The notes: a model not told the origin generated them from the letters alone. Shown: positions 33,954 through 42,822, counted from the stretch's first letter. The stretch is DNA of 46,481 nucleotides from Ignavibacteriaceae bacterium (GCA_013042995.1 JABDPB010000044.1:1-46481), one strand, 5' to 3'. A program made the numbers and translations.

Positions 33954-36900
33954 CTACTTTAAAAGTAGCAGTTTTTTAGTACTAACAAAGCTACCTGCAG
34001 TTATGCGGTAGAAGTAAACGCCGCTGGCAAAGTTTCCACCGTTCCACTGATACTTGTAGTAACCAACTTCCATTTTTTCATTCACAATTGTTTCGACTTC
34101 AGAACCTAGTGCGTCGTAAACTTTCAAGGTTACTTTTACTTCTTTTGGAATTCCAAATTCTATTGTTGTCATCGGGTTAAATGGATTTGGATAGTTTTGT
34201 GATAGGCTAAATACCGTTGGAACCACCTCATAATCTACTTCTAATACATCAGAATATGATTCTGTACCGTCGTAATCAACCTGTTTTAATCTGTAATAAA
34301 ACTTACCCTTTCCTTTAATACCAGCATCAACAAATTTATATTGCTGTTTTTCTGATGTTGTACCATTGCCTTCAATAAAACCAATTTTTTCAAAAGCTAT
34401 ATTGTCATTACTTCGTTCAACATCAAAGCCAGCATTGTTAAGTTCAGTTGCAGTTTCCCAATTAAGTGTTATACCATTTTCATTAAAAGCGGCATCGAAT
34501 GCAATAAGCTCAACAGGAATTACAGCCAAGCCAAAGAAATCAATTATCCTTGACATTAACTCTTGTTTAGTAGATGGATAGGTTCCATCTGTTAATCCGC
34601 CAAATTCAAACGATGCACCAATAGTTTTGTAAGTTCCTTCATCATATGCAACTGCGCAGCCGTAATCTGGAGATTGGTTTTTAAATATCAGGTCTGCAGG
34701 TGGTATATTTGTTAAACGGTCAATCCAGTTGTTTTCACCAGAATATGTGAATGTCATAGCTTCAGTAAATGTACCGGTTTGACCAAGTACAGTTCCCAAA
34801 TCACCGCTTCCATCTGCAGTAGCATTTATATTAAACATAGGATGAACAGCTGTTTGAGAATCAAAATACCAAGTATCTCCGCCTTCCATATAAAGCATTC
34901 CACCAGCGTTAAGGAAATCTGCAAGTGTTTGTCCTTCGGCAGATGTTAATACGTGATTTGCACTGTAAATACCAAGGCAAACAAATATAGAAGTATACAA
35001 ACTAAGATCCGTTGGAAATGAAGTTTGATATTCATAAGCAACAAGATTTGAATCCAGGCATTCCATGATATCAGGGCTTGAGCTGTGATTTTCATCCAGA
35101 CAAAGAATAAGCACAGGAATTTGGCCAACAACGACTGAAAATGATCCGGTAGAGGTTATACCAAGCGAGGCGGAAATGTTAAAATTAAATGCAGCAGAAT
35201 AACCTGTTGGAGTGTTATTATCAGCTGTTACACTGTAAGACTGGGTTTCAACGCCACCTGCACCGATAGTACCATAAGTAAGCGTACCAGAATTTATTGT
35301 AATGTAGGGATCGGTGCATAAAAGCTCACCTGTAACACTTAACGCGCTGGATGATCCTGTGTTTGAAATATCAATTACAATATCAGCAGTTTCTCCTGGA
35401 TCTAATATTCCATTATTATTTCCGGTTGGATCAAATACAGTATAATCGCTTAAAGCTAAAACCGGTGCGCGTGCCTCAAGTGAAAAGTAACTTAGCCAAT
35501 TATTTGCACCATCTGTTGCAATTACTTCAAATGGAACCAAATGACCATCCGGAATAAGTGGATTAACAGTGATTGCATAACCATCAGGAAGTAGAATCTG
35601 TCCGCCCGAAGGAATTGTACCATAAAATTCAGTTGAATCTGTAATTGTTATATTAACATCGTTGGAGCGCAAAATAAGTGTAACATTCGTTGCATTTTCT
35701 ACACCAACATTATTTGCCCTAAGTGATAGTAATGGAGATTCTCCATAATCTAGAAGTCCATCCCCGTTGCCTGATGCATCATTTATAACACAAGAGTCTG
35801 CAACTACGTAGGGCCCTGCAGCAGGAACCACAGGAATTTGTGCCGTATAGCGATAATAATTTTGTTTAGTTACAGTTAAATTTACTGTGCTGCCAGGAAT
35901 TATGAATGGGATATCAATCGAAACTGGTGCTCCAGTCCCCTCGCCCACACCTAAAATTTCACCATCGAGCGTTATTGAAATTAGTGAATACTCGTCAGCA
36001 GTTACATTCACGTGTGGGGCTCCACTAACAATTGCCTGATCGTGAATAACAGTTAGGTTTTGCGGCATCTCTGTGTAAACAGTAGAGAACGCATCACCGT
36101 GATGATGGAATAAATAATAAGTTACCATTTTATTATTTGTATTGTAGGGCCAATTGGAATATTGCAGAAAATATTTGCCGTACACGTTTCCAAATGCAGG
36201 AAGTATTTTGTCAGGTCCCGGATCACCGTAATCAGGCATAAAGTTTGGCCACATTCCATCGTACATTCCCCAAACATAAGTATCGTTTACAAAAGAATAC
36301 GATACTTCTGATGCAGCAATCAACCCGAGTGCACCATATTGATGCCTATGAAATGCCTCTGCAAAGCATTCACTGCCTGAATTGTATTTTCCCGTTAAGC
36401 AGTTTATTGAAAATACAAAAACAAGGTCTTCATTTGTTAAGCCGGATAGATTTGAAATATCGTAATCAGGTTCTCCCCATCCTGTTGTAGATCCATGATC
36501 ACGGTGCTGAATCATAAATGCACCGCTGTTAATATCATTATTCAATCTTGTAGCATTTCCTCCCCAGTCCGTTAAATGAGAAGGGGTTTGAGGAATATAT
36601 CCCAAACCGTTTGGTCCAAAATAATCTACAACCATACTAGTATTTTGATTACTAGACCAAACTGTACCTGGAGTTCCGCTGTAAATGGCATTCTCTCTAA
36701 CAGGAGCTTTACCTAGAGCGTGTTCCCAAAATCCATTCACGGATTCTGAACAGATTTGAAACCATCTTTCGGTTTGCCAGCCCATCGCCGTAACAGGGTT
36801 ATTATAATAATTAGCATTGGTTGGTGGTGTTCTTTCATAATCTAAAAACTTTCCTATCATTGTTGCTAAATGCGATGCGTTTTGCGCAGTAATTCTTGCT

Positions 36901-37961
36901 GTAATAATATCTGCCATATTGTTTCCGTTCACATCGCCATAAATATGATCGGATACACAGTAGCTGTTCCACGTAGGACTGTGCACGGTATTTCCACTTG
37001 TACCGTAATCACCCAAAAATAATACTGCTACTGGTGGAATGGTCCATGTGTTATATGCGTTGTTAATATAGTTCTCAATTGCAGTTGCATTATTACCGCC
37101 AGCTTCTGTCGTTGTAACTACACCTGTTCTTATTCCCTGCAAAATTCTAAAGTCTTTAATCGAATCTGCCCAAGCAAGAAATGTCGGGTCATCCGGACAA
37201 ATAATTATATATTCAAAATCCTCATCTAAAGCATCTGACTTATTTTTGTATTCGATAGCTGGTAAAACATTATCATTAACTATCGTACTTTGAAGAATAG
37301 GATCGAACCACCTGCTGCGAAGTCTCTCTTCACCAAAAGAACCATTGCCACCTATAAATCTTACATCGACTTTTAAATCCCTATAGACAATTAATTGTTT
37401 TGTAACTGGATTGTACTGAAAAGGTGTAATTCCCAGCTGAACAACATCAACTCCTCTTATTTCAGTTGGTTCTGAAATCAATACGGGTTCATTTGGATAA
37501 AATTCATTTGCACTATATATTTTTTCATTTTTCGTGTAGACTAATGGTCCGTCGTCATTTCCTTGTGGAATCCGAAAGGCAGGTGCAATTTCAATATTGT
37601 TGAAAACTTCTGTTCGCGATGCAACAATTTCAAATTGAGCTTCTGCACCGTTTGGTAGAGCAACGAAGCGCGATGTTCCCGGCAAATCCGGTGCGCCCTC
37701 ATCGTTGGGAAGAAATACTCCCGGAATGTGAATTGATTTCAATACAGAACCATTTACATCAACGTCTTCCATTTGAAATTGCGTGATTGAAAAGTTCAAC
37801 TGAACCCCGCCTGTATTTTCTGCAATCAAAGTGAAACCTGATTGACCCCAGCTATCACCGTAGTTTACAACTTGTGGTTTTGCAATAAATGATATAAAAA
37901 GAGCCAAGAAAGCAGGCAGTACAAAATTTTTACCAGCAAAAAGAGTAGATATTTTTTCCAC
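33954..37961 (-). CDS. Gingipain-like (C25) peptidase-family protein with T9SS sorting domain
   Basis: 1335 residues. The signal peptide (about 15-31) is followed by a C25 propeptide-like domain, and the catalytic domain (about 245-610) includes 'YIIICPDDPTFLAWADSI', 'VAVLFLGDYGTSG', 'IQHRDHGSTTGWGEPDY' with catalytic His489 and 'VFVFSINCLTGKYNSGS' with Cys521, 32 residues apart (as in gingipains, 33). Repeated Ig-like domains with 'GDGLLDYGESPLLSLRANN' and 'NNNGILDPGETADIVIDI' follow, a putative second alpha/beta domain ('GQIPVLILCLDENH'), the 'PVELIAFDAAF' linker also seen in the BNR protein, and the T9SS sorting domain (NYPNPFNPMTTIEF, ending KKLLLLK). Start GTG with GGGAGA at a good distance. 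Predicted secreted or surface cysteine protease. Confidence 0.92.
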   Translation of the reverse strand: MEKISTLFAGKNFVLPAFLALFISFIAKPQVVNYGDSWGQSGFTLIAENTGGVQLNFSITQFQMEDVDVNGSVLKSIHIPGVFLPNDEGAPDLPGTSRFVALPNGAEAQFEIVASRTEVFNNIEIAPAFRIPQGNDDGPLVYTKNEKIYSANEFYPNEPVLISEPTEIRGVDVVQLGITPFQYNPVTKQLIVYRDLKVDVRFIGGNGSFGEERLRSRWFDPILQSTIVNDNVLPAIEYKNKSDALDEDFEYIIICPDDPTFLAWADSIKDFRILQGIRTGVVTTTEAGGNNATAIENYINNAYNTWTIPPVAVLFLGDYGTSGNTVHSPTWNSYCVSDHIYGDVNGNNMADIITARITAQNASHLATMIGKFLDYERTPPTNANYYNNPVTAMGWQTERWFQICSESVNGFWEHALGKAPVRENAIYSGTPGTVWSSNQNTSMVVDYFGPNGLGYIPQTPSHLTDWGGNATRLNNDINSGAFMIQHRDHGSTTGWGEPDYDISNLSGLTNEDLVFVFSINCLTGKYNSGSECFAEAFHRHQYGALGLIAASEVSYSFVNDTYVWGMYDGMWPNFMPDYGDPGPDKILPAFGNVYGKYFLQYSNWPYNTNNKMVTYYLFHHHGDAFSTVYTEMPQNLTVIHDQAIVSGAPHVNVTADEYSLISITLDGEILGVGEGTGAPVSIDIPFIIPGSTVNLTVTKQNYYRYTAQIPVVPAAGPYVVADSCVINDASGNGDGLLDYGESPLLSLRANNVGVENATNVTLILRSNDVNITITDSTEFYGTIPSGGQILLPDGYAITVNPLIPDGHLVPFEVIATDGANNWLSYFSLEARAPVLALSDYTVFDPTGNNNGILDPGETADIVIDISNTGSSSALSVTGELLCTDPYITINSGTLTYGTIGAGGVETQSYSVTADNNTPTGYSAAFNFNISASLGITSTGSFSVVVGQIPVLILCLDENHSSSPDIMECLDSNLVAYEYQTSFPTDLSLYTSIFVCLGIYSANHVLTSAEGQTLADFLNAGGMLYMEGGDTWYFDSQTAVHPMFNINATADGSGDLGTVLGQTGTFTEAMTFTYSGENNWIDRLTNIPPADLIFKNQSPDYGCAVAYDEGTYKTIGASFEFGGLTDGTYPSTKQELMSRIIDFFGLAVIPVELIAFDAAFNENGITLNWETATELNNAGFDVERSNDNIAFEKIGFIEGNGTTSEKQQYKFVDAGIKGKGKFYYRLKQVDYDGTESYSDVLEVDYEVVPTVFSLSQNYPNPFNPMTTIEFGIPKEVKVTLKVYDALGSEVETIVNEKMEVGYYKYQWNGGNFASGVYFYRITAGSFVSTKKLLLLK

Positions 37962-38342
37962 TATATTCTCCCTTGAATAATATTACAGTCCGTCTGCAGA
38001 TCAGATGCAACGTGATTTAAAATTTATGGCTTACCAGTAGTAATTAGAGAATGATTTTTTAGAAGTGATATAGAAATGCCCCTGCAGAAATTTTTAAGCA
38101 TCCCCAATTCGCCCCGATTTATTATTAGTAAGCATCTTGATTATGTCAGTGAATGCATATGCGGCTGTCAATTGTTGCAGCCGTCATACAAAATTCGGCA
38201 AATAATTCTTTAAAGTAAATAGTTGTGTTACTTAATGTTGCGAATAAAAATTCAGCGAGACTTTAATTTAGTTTGTATGATAATGAGAATGGTTCGAAAA
38301 GAAAATAGAAAGCCACTCAATTGAGTGGCTTATTAGGAAAAA
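37962..38342. other. Intergenic region between dodecin and C25 genes
   Basis: 381 bp on the minus strand between the dodecin stop and the C25 start. It contains the dodecin terminator at its distal end (38310-38331), a 6-bp hairpin (CGGCTG 38162-38167 with CAGCCG 38178-38183), and otherwise AT-rich DNA with the C25 promoter to be expected near the start. No small gene is supported. Confidence 0.5.
38310..38331 (-). terminator. Terminator of the dodecin gene
   Basis: A perfect 22-bp palindrome (AAGCCACTCAATTGAGTGGCTT), i.e. a 9-bp stem with AATT as loop, followed on the minus strand by TCTATTTTC. It lies 12 bases beyond the dodecin stop. Confidence 0.75.
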
Positions 38343-38558
38343 TTACAGCACAGGAAATGCTAATTTAACCTGCACCTTATAAGTAGTAATTTTGTTATCG
38401 GAAACTGAAGCCATATGCTTTACAACTTCCAGTCCGGTTATTCCTTTAACCGATGCAGAAGCTTTAAGCAAAGCCTGCTGCACTGCATCATCAAAACTTT
38501 TTGAAGATATACCAATAATTTCAATTACCTTTACAGCCCCATCATTTATATGAGCCAT
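38343..38558 (-). CDS. Dodecin
   Basis: 71 residues from the chosen start. It matches the dodecin family over its full length: 'VKVIEIIGISSKSFDDAVQQALLKA', 'VKGITGLEVVKHM' and 'KITTYKVQVKLAF'. Dodecins form hollow dodecamers that bind flavins (or flavin-like ligands) and buffer free flavin. The ATG at 38558 is chosen over the one at 38570 because the GGAGG that overlaps the upstream ATG sits exactly five bases before it. The YegP-like gene lies directly upstream on the same strand, with 51 bases between the two, so a common transcript is likely. Confidence 0.93.
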   Translation of the reverse strand: MAHINDGAVKVIEIIGISSKSFDDAVQQALLKASASVKGITGLEVVKHMASVSDNKITTYKVQVKLAFPVL

Positions 38559-38563
38559 TACGA

Positions 38564-38568
38564 CCTCC
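38564..38568 (-). promoter_or_regulatory. Ribosome binding site that fixes the dodecin start
   Basis: GGAGG overlapping the first in-frame ATG (38570) and five bases ahead of the second (38558). This makes the second ATG the likely start. Confidence 0.6.
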
Positions 38569-38609
38569 ATGTTTAATTAATTTAAAATCTTAGATTAATC
38601 TGAATAAAA

Positions 38610-38939
38610 CTAAACTTCTTCTACCTTTGACTTTGCATTTCTCATTACTGAAGCAACTCCTTTTCTTAATGTATCCCTGCTCGCATAAAGCTGGCTGGTT
38701 CCAACAACTTCCTTATTGCCGGAAATAATGTTGAAGTAATACTTTTTACTCTTCGACTGTGAAATAGTGAATTTGGATTTGCTTGTAGCATTTCTTTTCA
38801 CTGCATTTATACCATTTTTGCAAGCAACTTTTGATTTATAAGCCTGACTTTTTAAGATCGGCTGAGCATTTGCTGCTAAGAGTCTGAAGCGAAATTTACC
38901 TGCTTTATCTTTATAAATTTGATATTTAGAGTTAGGCAT
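38610..38939 (-). CDS. YegP-family (DUF1508) stress-associated protein
   Basis: 109 residues with two tandem DUF1508 repeats: 'YQIYKDKAGKFRFRLLAANAQPIL' region with 'YKSKVACKNGINAVKRNA', and 'KFTISQSKSKKYYFNIISGNKEVV' region with 'YASRDTLRKGVASVMRNA'. The family is small and often induced by stress, but its biochemical role is not known. A strong AAGGAGGAA precedes the ATG. The dodecin gene follows. Confidence 0.9.
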   Translation of the reverse strand: MPNSKYQIYKDKAGKFRFRLLAANAQPILKSQAYKSKVACKNGINAVKRNATSKSKFTISQSKSKKYYFNIISGNKEVVGTSQLYASRDTLRKGVASVMRNAKSKVEEV

Positions 38940-39421
38940 TAGTTCCTCCTTAAGTTAAGTAAAAATAATAATTTAAGATTATACCACAATTTAAAAATTT
39001 TTTGCTAAAAATGAATTTTTAGGAGGAAAAATTAATCACATGCCAGCCGACTGCATCCACGATTTGATAGGTAAGATACTATTGATAAAGTGAAAACCAA
39101 TGCCTACTAATTCGTCTTTACCACAACCATCATAATATCATCATAATTATAGTAGTCAAGCTATAAATAGAATAATTTGAAAAATTGATGCAACAGATGG
39201 TGATCCAAGTAAGTAGAGGCAATTGAAGGAAACAAAAAAAGTAAAAATAATTTTAAATTAAAAAGACATTTGAATCTTAAAACATTTCAAGGACTTTATC
39301 GTAAATTTCCTGTAAAGTATCACTTCCTGTACGCAAGCTTCTTATTTTCAAATACAAAAGGATATTTTAAGATCGACTACAGTTGATTTCCACTTACACT
39401 AAATAATTACTCAAAACACAA
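38940..39421. other. Intergenic region with relic coding sequence
   Basis: 482 bp between the polyferredoxin stop and the YegP start. It contains the YegP promoter near 38960 and two minus-strand relics (39107-39160 and 39277-39366) described separately. No intact gene is visible. Confidence 0.6.
39107..39366 (-). pseudogene. Relic of a PP2C/SpoIIE-type phosphatase C-terminus
   Basis: Reading on the minus strand, 39277-39366 gives 'KIRSLRTGSDTLQEIYDKVL' within a frame closed by stops, and 39107-39160 gives 'YNYDDIMMVVVKTN' and a stop. Their order (helix, then DD-hydrophobic strand) matches the C-terminus of SpoIIE/PP2C phosphatases, but they are in separate fragments with stops and about 117 bases in between. 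Assignment is tentative and rests on short motifs. Confidence 0.4.
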
Positions 39422-40978
39422 CTAAAATGGAAATTCTTCCTTATAATCAAATTTTTCAATAGGTACCTCTTCTGGCGGAATTTCAGCTGTTAGATGCTCT
39501 GGATTTCCTTCTATGTAGATCGCTTTGTATGGCTTTGTTGGACAGGCATACTCACAAGCCCCGCAACCGATGCAATATTCGTTTTTTATCTCGGGAATCT
39601 TCAAGTTATTTTCATATGGAACCATTCTTACGGCTTTGGTCGGACAATGCTCGGAACAAGCACCACATTCCTTCTTTTCAGTTTCAACTATACAATTGTC
39701 TTTTACGAAATAGGATTTGCCAAGCTGAATAAGCTTTTTATTTTCAGGCAGAAGATTTTCAAGAGCTCCGGTTGGACAGATTTCTGTACACCTGACACAT
39801 TCATAATTGCAATAATTTGTAATGTAATCCATCCTCGGCTGTAAAAATCCCTTTAATCCATAATGGAGAATTGAAGGTTGCAATACCTGAGTAGGACAAA
39901 CACTTACACAAAGATGGCAGCTTGTGCAAGTCGATGTAAAATGATCAATACTTTTTGATCCTGGAGGAGTAACCGCTGCCAATCGGTTTATTGCCACTGT
40001 TGATTCCTTTTCAGGAATTATTTGTATCTGCGTTAAACCTAAACTACTCAATGCACCAGCTATTGCATAAAGATCAAATAAAAATCGTCTCCGACTTCTA
40101 CTGTAAACTTTTCCAAAATCCTGGGTGCTTCGGTTTCCGTTATAATAGTTAATCGCACTTGTTGGACAGTCTCTAATACAATTAAAACAGGCCACGCAAC
40201 GTTCAAAATCAATTTCTTTTGTATCAGGATTTATGCATTCAGCTTTACATACAGTTGCACAATTTCCACAACTATCACATTCATTTTCACTGATTTTTAT
40301 TTTGAAAATTGAAATCCTGGAAATTAAACCAAGCAAAGTACCTAAAGGACAGATAGTGTTACAGAAAAGTCTTCCCTTTTTTAAAGACATCAATATAAGA
40401 GTTGTAAGAAGGACTACTGAAAAAATAATAGCAGCTATACTAATCTCTTTAATATCTACTGGATATATAATATAAAGATCGGTTGATTCCAGCGCTAGTG
40501 CCAGCGCATTATTAAGCATTATAAGTAGCGGGCGAAAAAGACTTGTAAGTATTATTCCGAAATTACTGAATGGATCCAGTAATGCAATAAGAAATACACC
40601 GATCAACGGTATGGAAAGAACTGTGACTATTAGAATTGAATACCTAAACCAATTTAATTTTTTAGACCATTGATAAAAGTGTCCAGTATTTATTTTTTTG
40701 AAAATGTTAGAGACTGCATCCTGAAGCGTACCAATTGGGCAAACAGATGAACAGTACACCCTGCCAAACAGTATTGCCAAAATAATTATAATTATGAAGC
40801 CAATTGAAGTAAGTGCAAGCAAATCAATAAATTCTACCGCAGATGGAATAAACTGTAGATAGAGTATAACATCATAAATATTGGTTGGGAGAATTTCTAT
40901 GAAATCGAGAAATAGAATTGAGGTAGAAATAAAAAACAGGAGTGAAACTATAACGCGGATTTTCTTGAGATATGCCAA
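39422..40978 (-). CDS. Membrane polyferredoxin (NapH/NosR-type 4Fe-4S protein)
   Basis: 518 residues. The N-terminal half has about five membrane helices and two 'CxxxCP' cytosolic motifs ('YCSSVCPIGTLQDAVS', 'FCNTICPLGTLLGLIS') typical of the NapH/NosR family. After these come ferredoxin motifs: 'CDSCGNCATVCKAEC', 'CVACFNCIRDCPTSA', then an internal 'RRRFLFDLYAIAGALSSLG' (about residues 295-315), then 'CTSCHLCVSVCPTQV', 'CNYECVRCTEICPTG', 'CGACSEHCPTKA' and 'CIGCGACEYACPTKP'. The role would be electron transfer between cytoplasm and periplasm. No flavin-binding FMN domain is present. The start is TTG (40978), nine bases after the DUF362 stop, with no better start and no clear ribosome site. 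Likely co-transcribed with the DUF362 gene. Confidence 0.88.
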   Translation of the reverse strand: MAYLKKIRVIVSLLFFISTSILFLDFIEILPTNIYDVILYLQFIPSAVEFIDLLALTSIGFIIIIILAILFGRVYCSSVCPIGTLQDAVSNIFKKINTGHFYQWSKKLNWFRYSILIVTVLSIPLIGVFLIALLDPFSNFGIILTSLFRPLLIMLNNALALALESTDLYIIYPVDIKEISIAAIIFSVVLLTTLILMSLKKGRLFCNTICPLGTLLGLISRISIFKIKISENECDSCGNCATVCKAECINPDTKEIDFERCVACFNCIRDCPTSAINYYNGNRSTQDFGKVYSRSRRRFLFDLYAIAGALSSLGLTQIQIIPEKESTVAINRLAAVTPPGSKSIDHFTSTCTSCHLCVSVCPTQVLQPSILHYGLKGFLQPRMDYITNYCNYECVRCTEICPTGALENLLPENKKLIQLGKSYFVKDNCIVETEKKECGACSEHCPTKAVRMVPYENNLKIPEIKNEYCIGCGACEYACPTKPYKAIYIEGNPEHLTAEIPPEEVPIEKFDYKEEFPF

Positions 40979-40987
40979 AATCTACAT

Positions 40988-41899
40988 TTAAAGAATAATT
41001 CTGTTGATGTTCAGTTTGCTTAAATCGATTTCTCCTATCTCCATATCTGATGCTATTTTCATATAGTCAATTTCATTGGGTTCGGAACCGAAGAGTTTTG
41101 CAGCTGCTGCATCTGCTGCAACAATATCGGCAGATACAATTTGTGATTTCAGAGTAACAACATCAGATTTAGAGACTCCACGTGGTCCATTTTTAGTCAT
41201 TACATAATAAGCGTCCACTATATTTAAATCCGGTTTCCTGAATGACGCAAAATCTGCTATGCATTGATGCAGATCGTTTCTATGCCAGTACCATCTGTCC
41301 CATACGATTCCCATCAAATTCTTCATAGAAATAGTCAGATCAGCTGAGCTATGACTCTTTAATATGGGAACATTAATAAAAACATCACTTTCCAATATAA
41401 GTTCGTGCACTTTAGTTTTTCTAAGCCGCTTTCCCTTGGATACAGTCACTTCCTGAAAATATCTCTCACTGTTACCTGGAACTATCTTTCCGCCTGCGTC
41501 TTTTACAGCCCGCTCAATACCGCTCGTTGAATAGCACCTATTCCAATCATCACAGGTATGATCAAATACATATACATCCTTTGCTCCTACTTCTATACAA
41601 TGCTCAACTATTCTTTTTACTAATATGGGATTGGTATTAGCGGCGCGTTCAGGAATAACATCCCAGCCAATGTTTGGCTTTACCACTACACTATCTCCCT
41701 TTTTCACAAATGCTTGCATTCCACCAAGTGATTTAATTGCCTGATCGAACATTAAGTGCGGTTCTCCGCCCTTTATTGCAATAAGATCATATTCTTTTGG
41801 TGTAAAAGCTAAAAGATCTGGAATTTTTCCAAAGGTAAGTGAAGCTGTGGTAAGGATTCCGGCTTTAATAGTTTGATTTACAAATTCTCTTCTTTTCAT
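40988..41899 (-). CDS. DUF362 protein with Tat signal
   Basis: 303 residues. The N-terminus 'MKRREFVNQTIKAGILTTAS' is a twin-arginine export signal (RREFV followed by a hydrophobic stretch). The mature part is DUF362: 'VVVKPNIGWDVIPERA', 'NPILVKRIVEHCIEVGAKDVYV' region, 'DVFINVPILKSHSSADLTISMKN' region and 'LNIVDAYYVMTKNGPRG'. Family members often occur with ferredoxin domains and membrane electron-transfer proteins, but the reaction is not established. Its export as a folded protein suggests a cofactor. It is upstream of the polyferredoxin gene (nine bases) and divergent from the small membrane protein at 42033. Confidence 0.88.
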   Translation of the reverse strand: MKRREFVNQTIKAGILTTASLTFGKIPDLLAFTPKEYDLIAIKGGEPHLMFDQAIKSLGGMQAFVKKGDSVVVKPNIGWDVIPERAANTNPILVKRIVEHCIEVGAKDVYVFDHTCDDWNRCYSTSGIERAVKDAGGKIVPGNSERYFQEVTVSKGKRLRKTKVHELILESDVFINVPILKSHSSADLTISMKNLMGIVWDRWYWHRNDLHQCIADFASFRKPDLNIVDAYYVMTKNGPRGVSKSDVVTLKSQIVSADIVAADAAAAKLFGSEPNEIDYMKIASDMEIGEIDLSKLNINRIIL

Positions 41900-42032
41900 A
41901 ATTGGTTTTATCGGAGTTGACTTAGAGAATTATATCTTTTATTAAAGATAATAAAAATCAAATCGAATTACATCTTTATACAAAAATTATTACTTTTAAA
42001 GTGAATTTATTTATTAAATAAATAGGACGCTA

Positions 42033-42551
42033 ATGGAAGGTGTGCTGAAAAATGTCTCCCAAAGTAAGGCTAGAGTATTAATATTTGATATAATTGCTAT
42101 AAGCTTTATTTACCTAATCCCTACTTTTTCACACATAATTAATTTTCCAGTTTATTATCTGGACCCAATGAGATTAATGGTTTTCCTGGTTGTTATCCAT
42201 ACGGATAAAAGAAATTCATATCTTATTGCCGCAACATTGCCATTGGTATCTTTTTTCATCTCGTCACATCCGGATCTGCTGAAGTCAATTACTCTGAGTG
42301 CAGAATTAATGATTAATGTCTGGTTGTTCTTTGAGCTTTCGAGAGTTATCAAAAATAAATTCGCTCCAACAGTTTTTAGCATTATTATTTCTAAAGCAGT
42401 ATATTATTTATTGAAGTACATATTACTATCAAGCACATTACTCTCTGCAAATTTCATCTCCACACCCTTGTTTTACCAACTCATTGTTATATTTATTATC
42501 AGTTCATATGCGTTTATTATGTTACCCCAAGGTAAATCGATTGATAAATAA
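42033..42551 (+). CDS. Small integral membrane protein, possible ECF-S-like
   Basis: 172 residues with four or five hydrophobic helices (about 18-37, 44-57, 64-78, 84-106, 112-135 and 143-165). 'DPMRLMVFLVVIHTDKRNSYLIAATLPLVSFFISSHPDLLKSITLSAELMINVW' region resembles the substrate-binding (S) subunits of energy-coupling-factor transporters or the related Gx membrane family, which often sit near ferredoxin/DUF362 genes. No ATPase or T subunit is nearby, so the assignment stays tentative. AGGA precedes the ATG. Divergent from the DUF362 gene by 133 bases. Confidence 0.7.
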   Translation: MEGVLKNVSQSKARVLIFDIIAISFIYLIPTFSHIINFPVYYLDPMRLMVFLVVIHTDKRNSYLIAATLPLVSFFISSHPDLLKSITLSAELMINVWLFFELSRVIKNKFAPTVFSIIISKAVYYLLKYILLSSTLLSANFISTPLFYQLIVIFIISSYAFIMLPQGKSIDK

Positions 42552-42783
42552 GGGTAAATAAAAAATCTCTGTCGAAAAATATTGTCAAAGTATTAATGTT
42601 TGGTGTATGCCAAGTAATTAATTATTTGTCCCCTGAGAGCTCCATACGTGCGATGCAAAGCACTTTTTTATTAAAGTTGAAATATATATAGATACTCCAA
42701 GTTGTAGGAATTATTGTTCAGTGAAAGTGCCGAATTTACAGAAGCCAACGTTACTGGACTTTAGGTAGATAATAGTATTCGTT

Positions 42784-42822
42784 TTACTTTACTTTTACCA
42801 CCACCATTGTCATATCATCATT
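42784..42822 (-). pseudogene. Relic of a PP2C/SpoIIE-type phosphatase tail
   Basis: On the minus strand this reads 'NDDMTMVVVKVK' followed by a stop, directly after an in-frame stop. DDMT-VVV-KV is the canonical last strand of SpoIIE-type phosphatases. The bases align with 39107-39160 over about 45 positions (both contain 'ATCATC' next to 'ACCA'-rich sequence). Too short to prove, but repeated. Confidence 0.4.

Noticed and set aside
38162..38183. CGGCTG/CAGCCG hairpin as a terminator or riboswitch
   Set aside because: Only 6 bp, no T run, and the position (between genes, 200 bases from the C25 start) does not fit a terminator; no riboswitch consensus seen.
39494..39844. 116-codon plus-strand open frame opposite the polyferredoxin gene
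   Set aside because: Shadow of the Cys-rich coding region; no ribosome site, no domain.
42784..42822. Calling the phosphatase relic a functional small protein
   Set aside because: An in-frame stop lies directly before 'NDDMTMVVVKVK' and there is no start or ribosome site; listed as a relic only.
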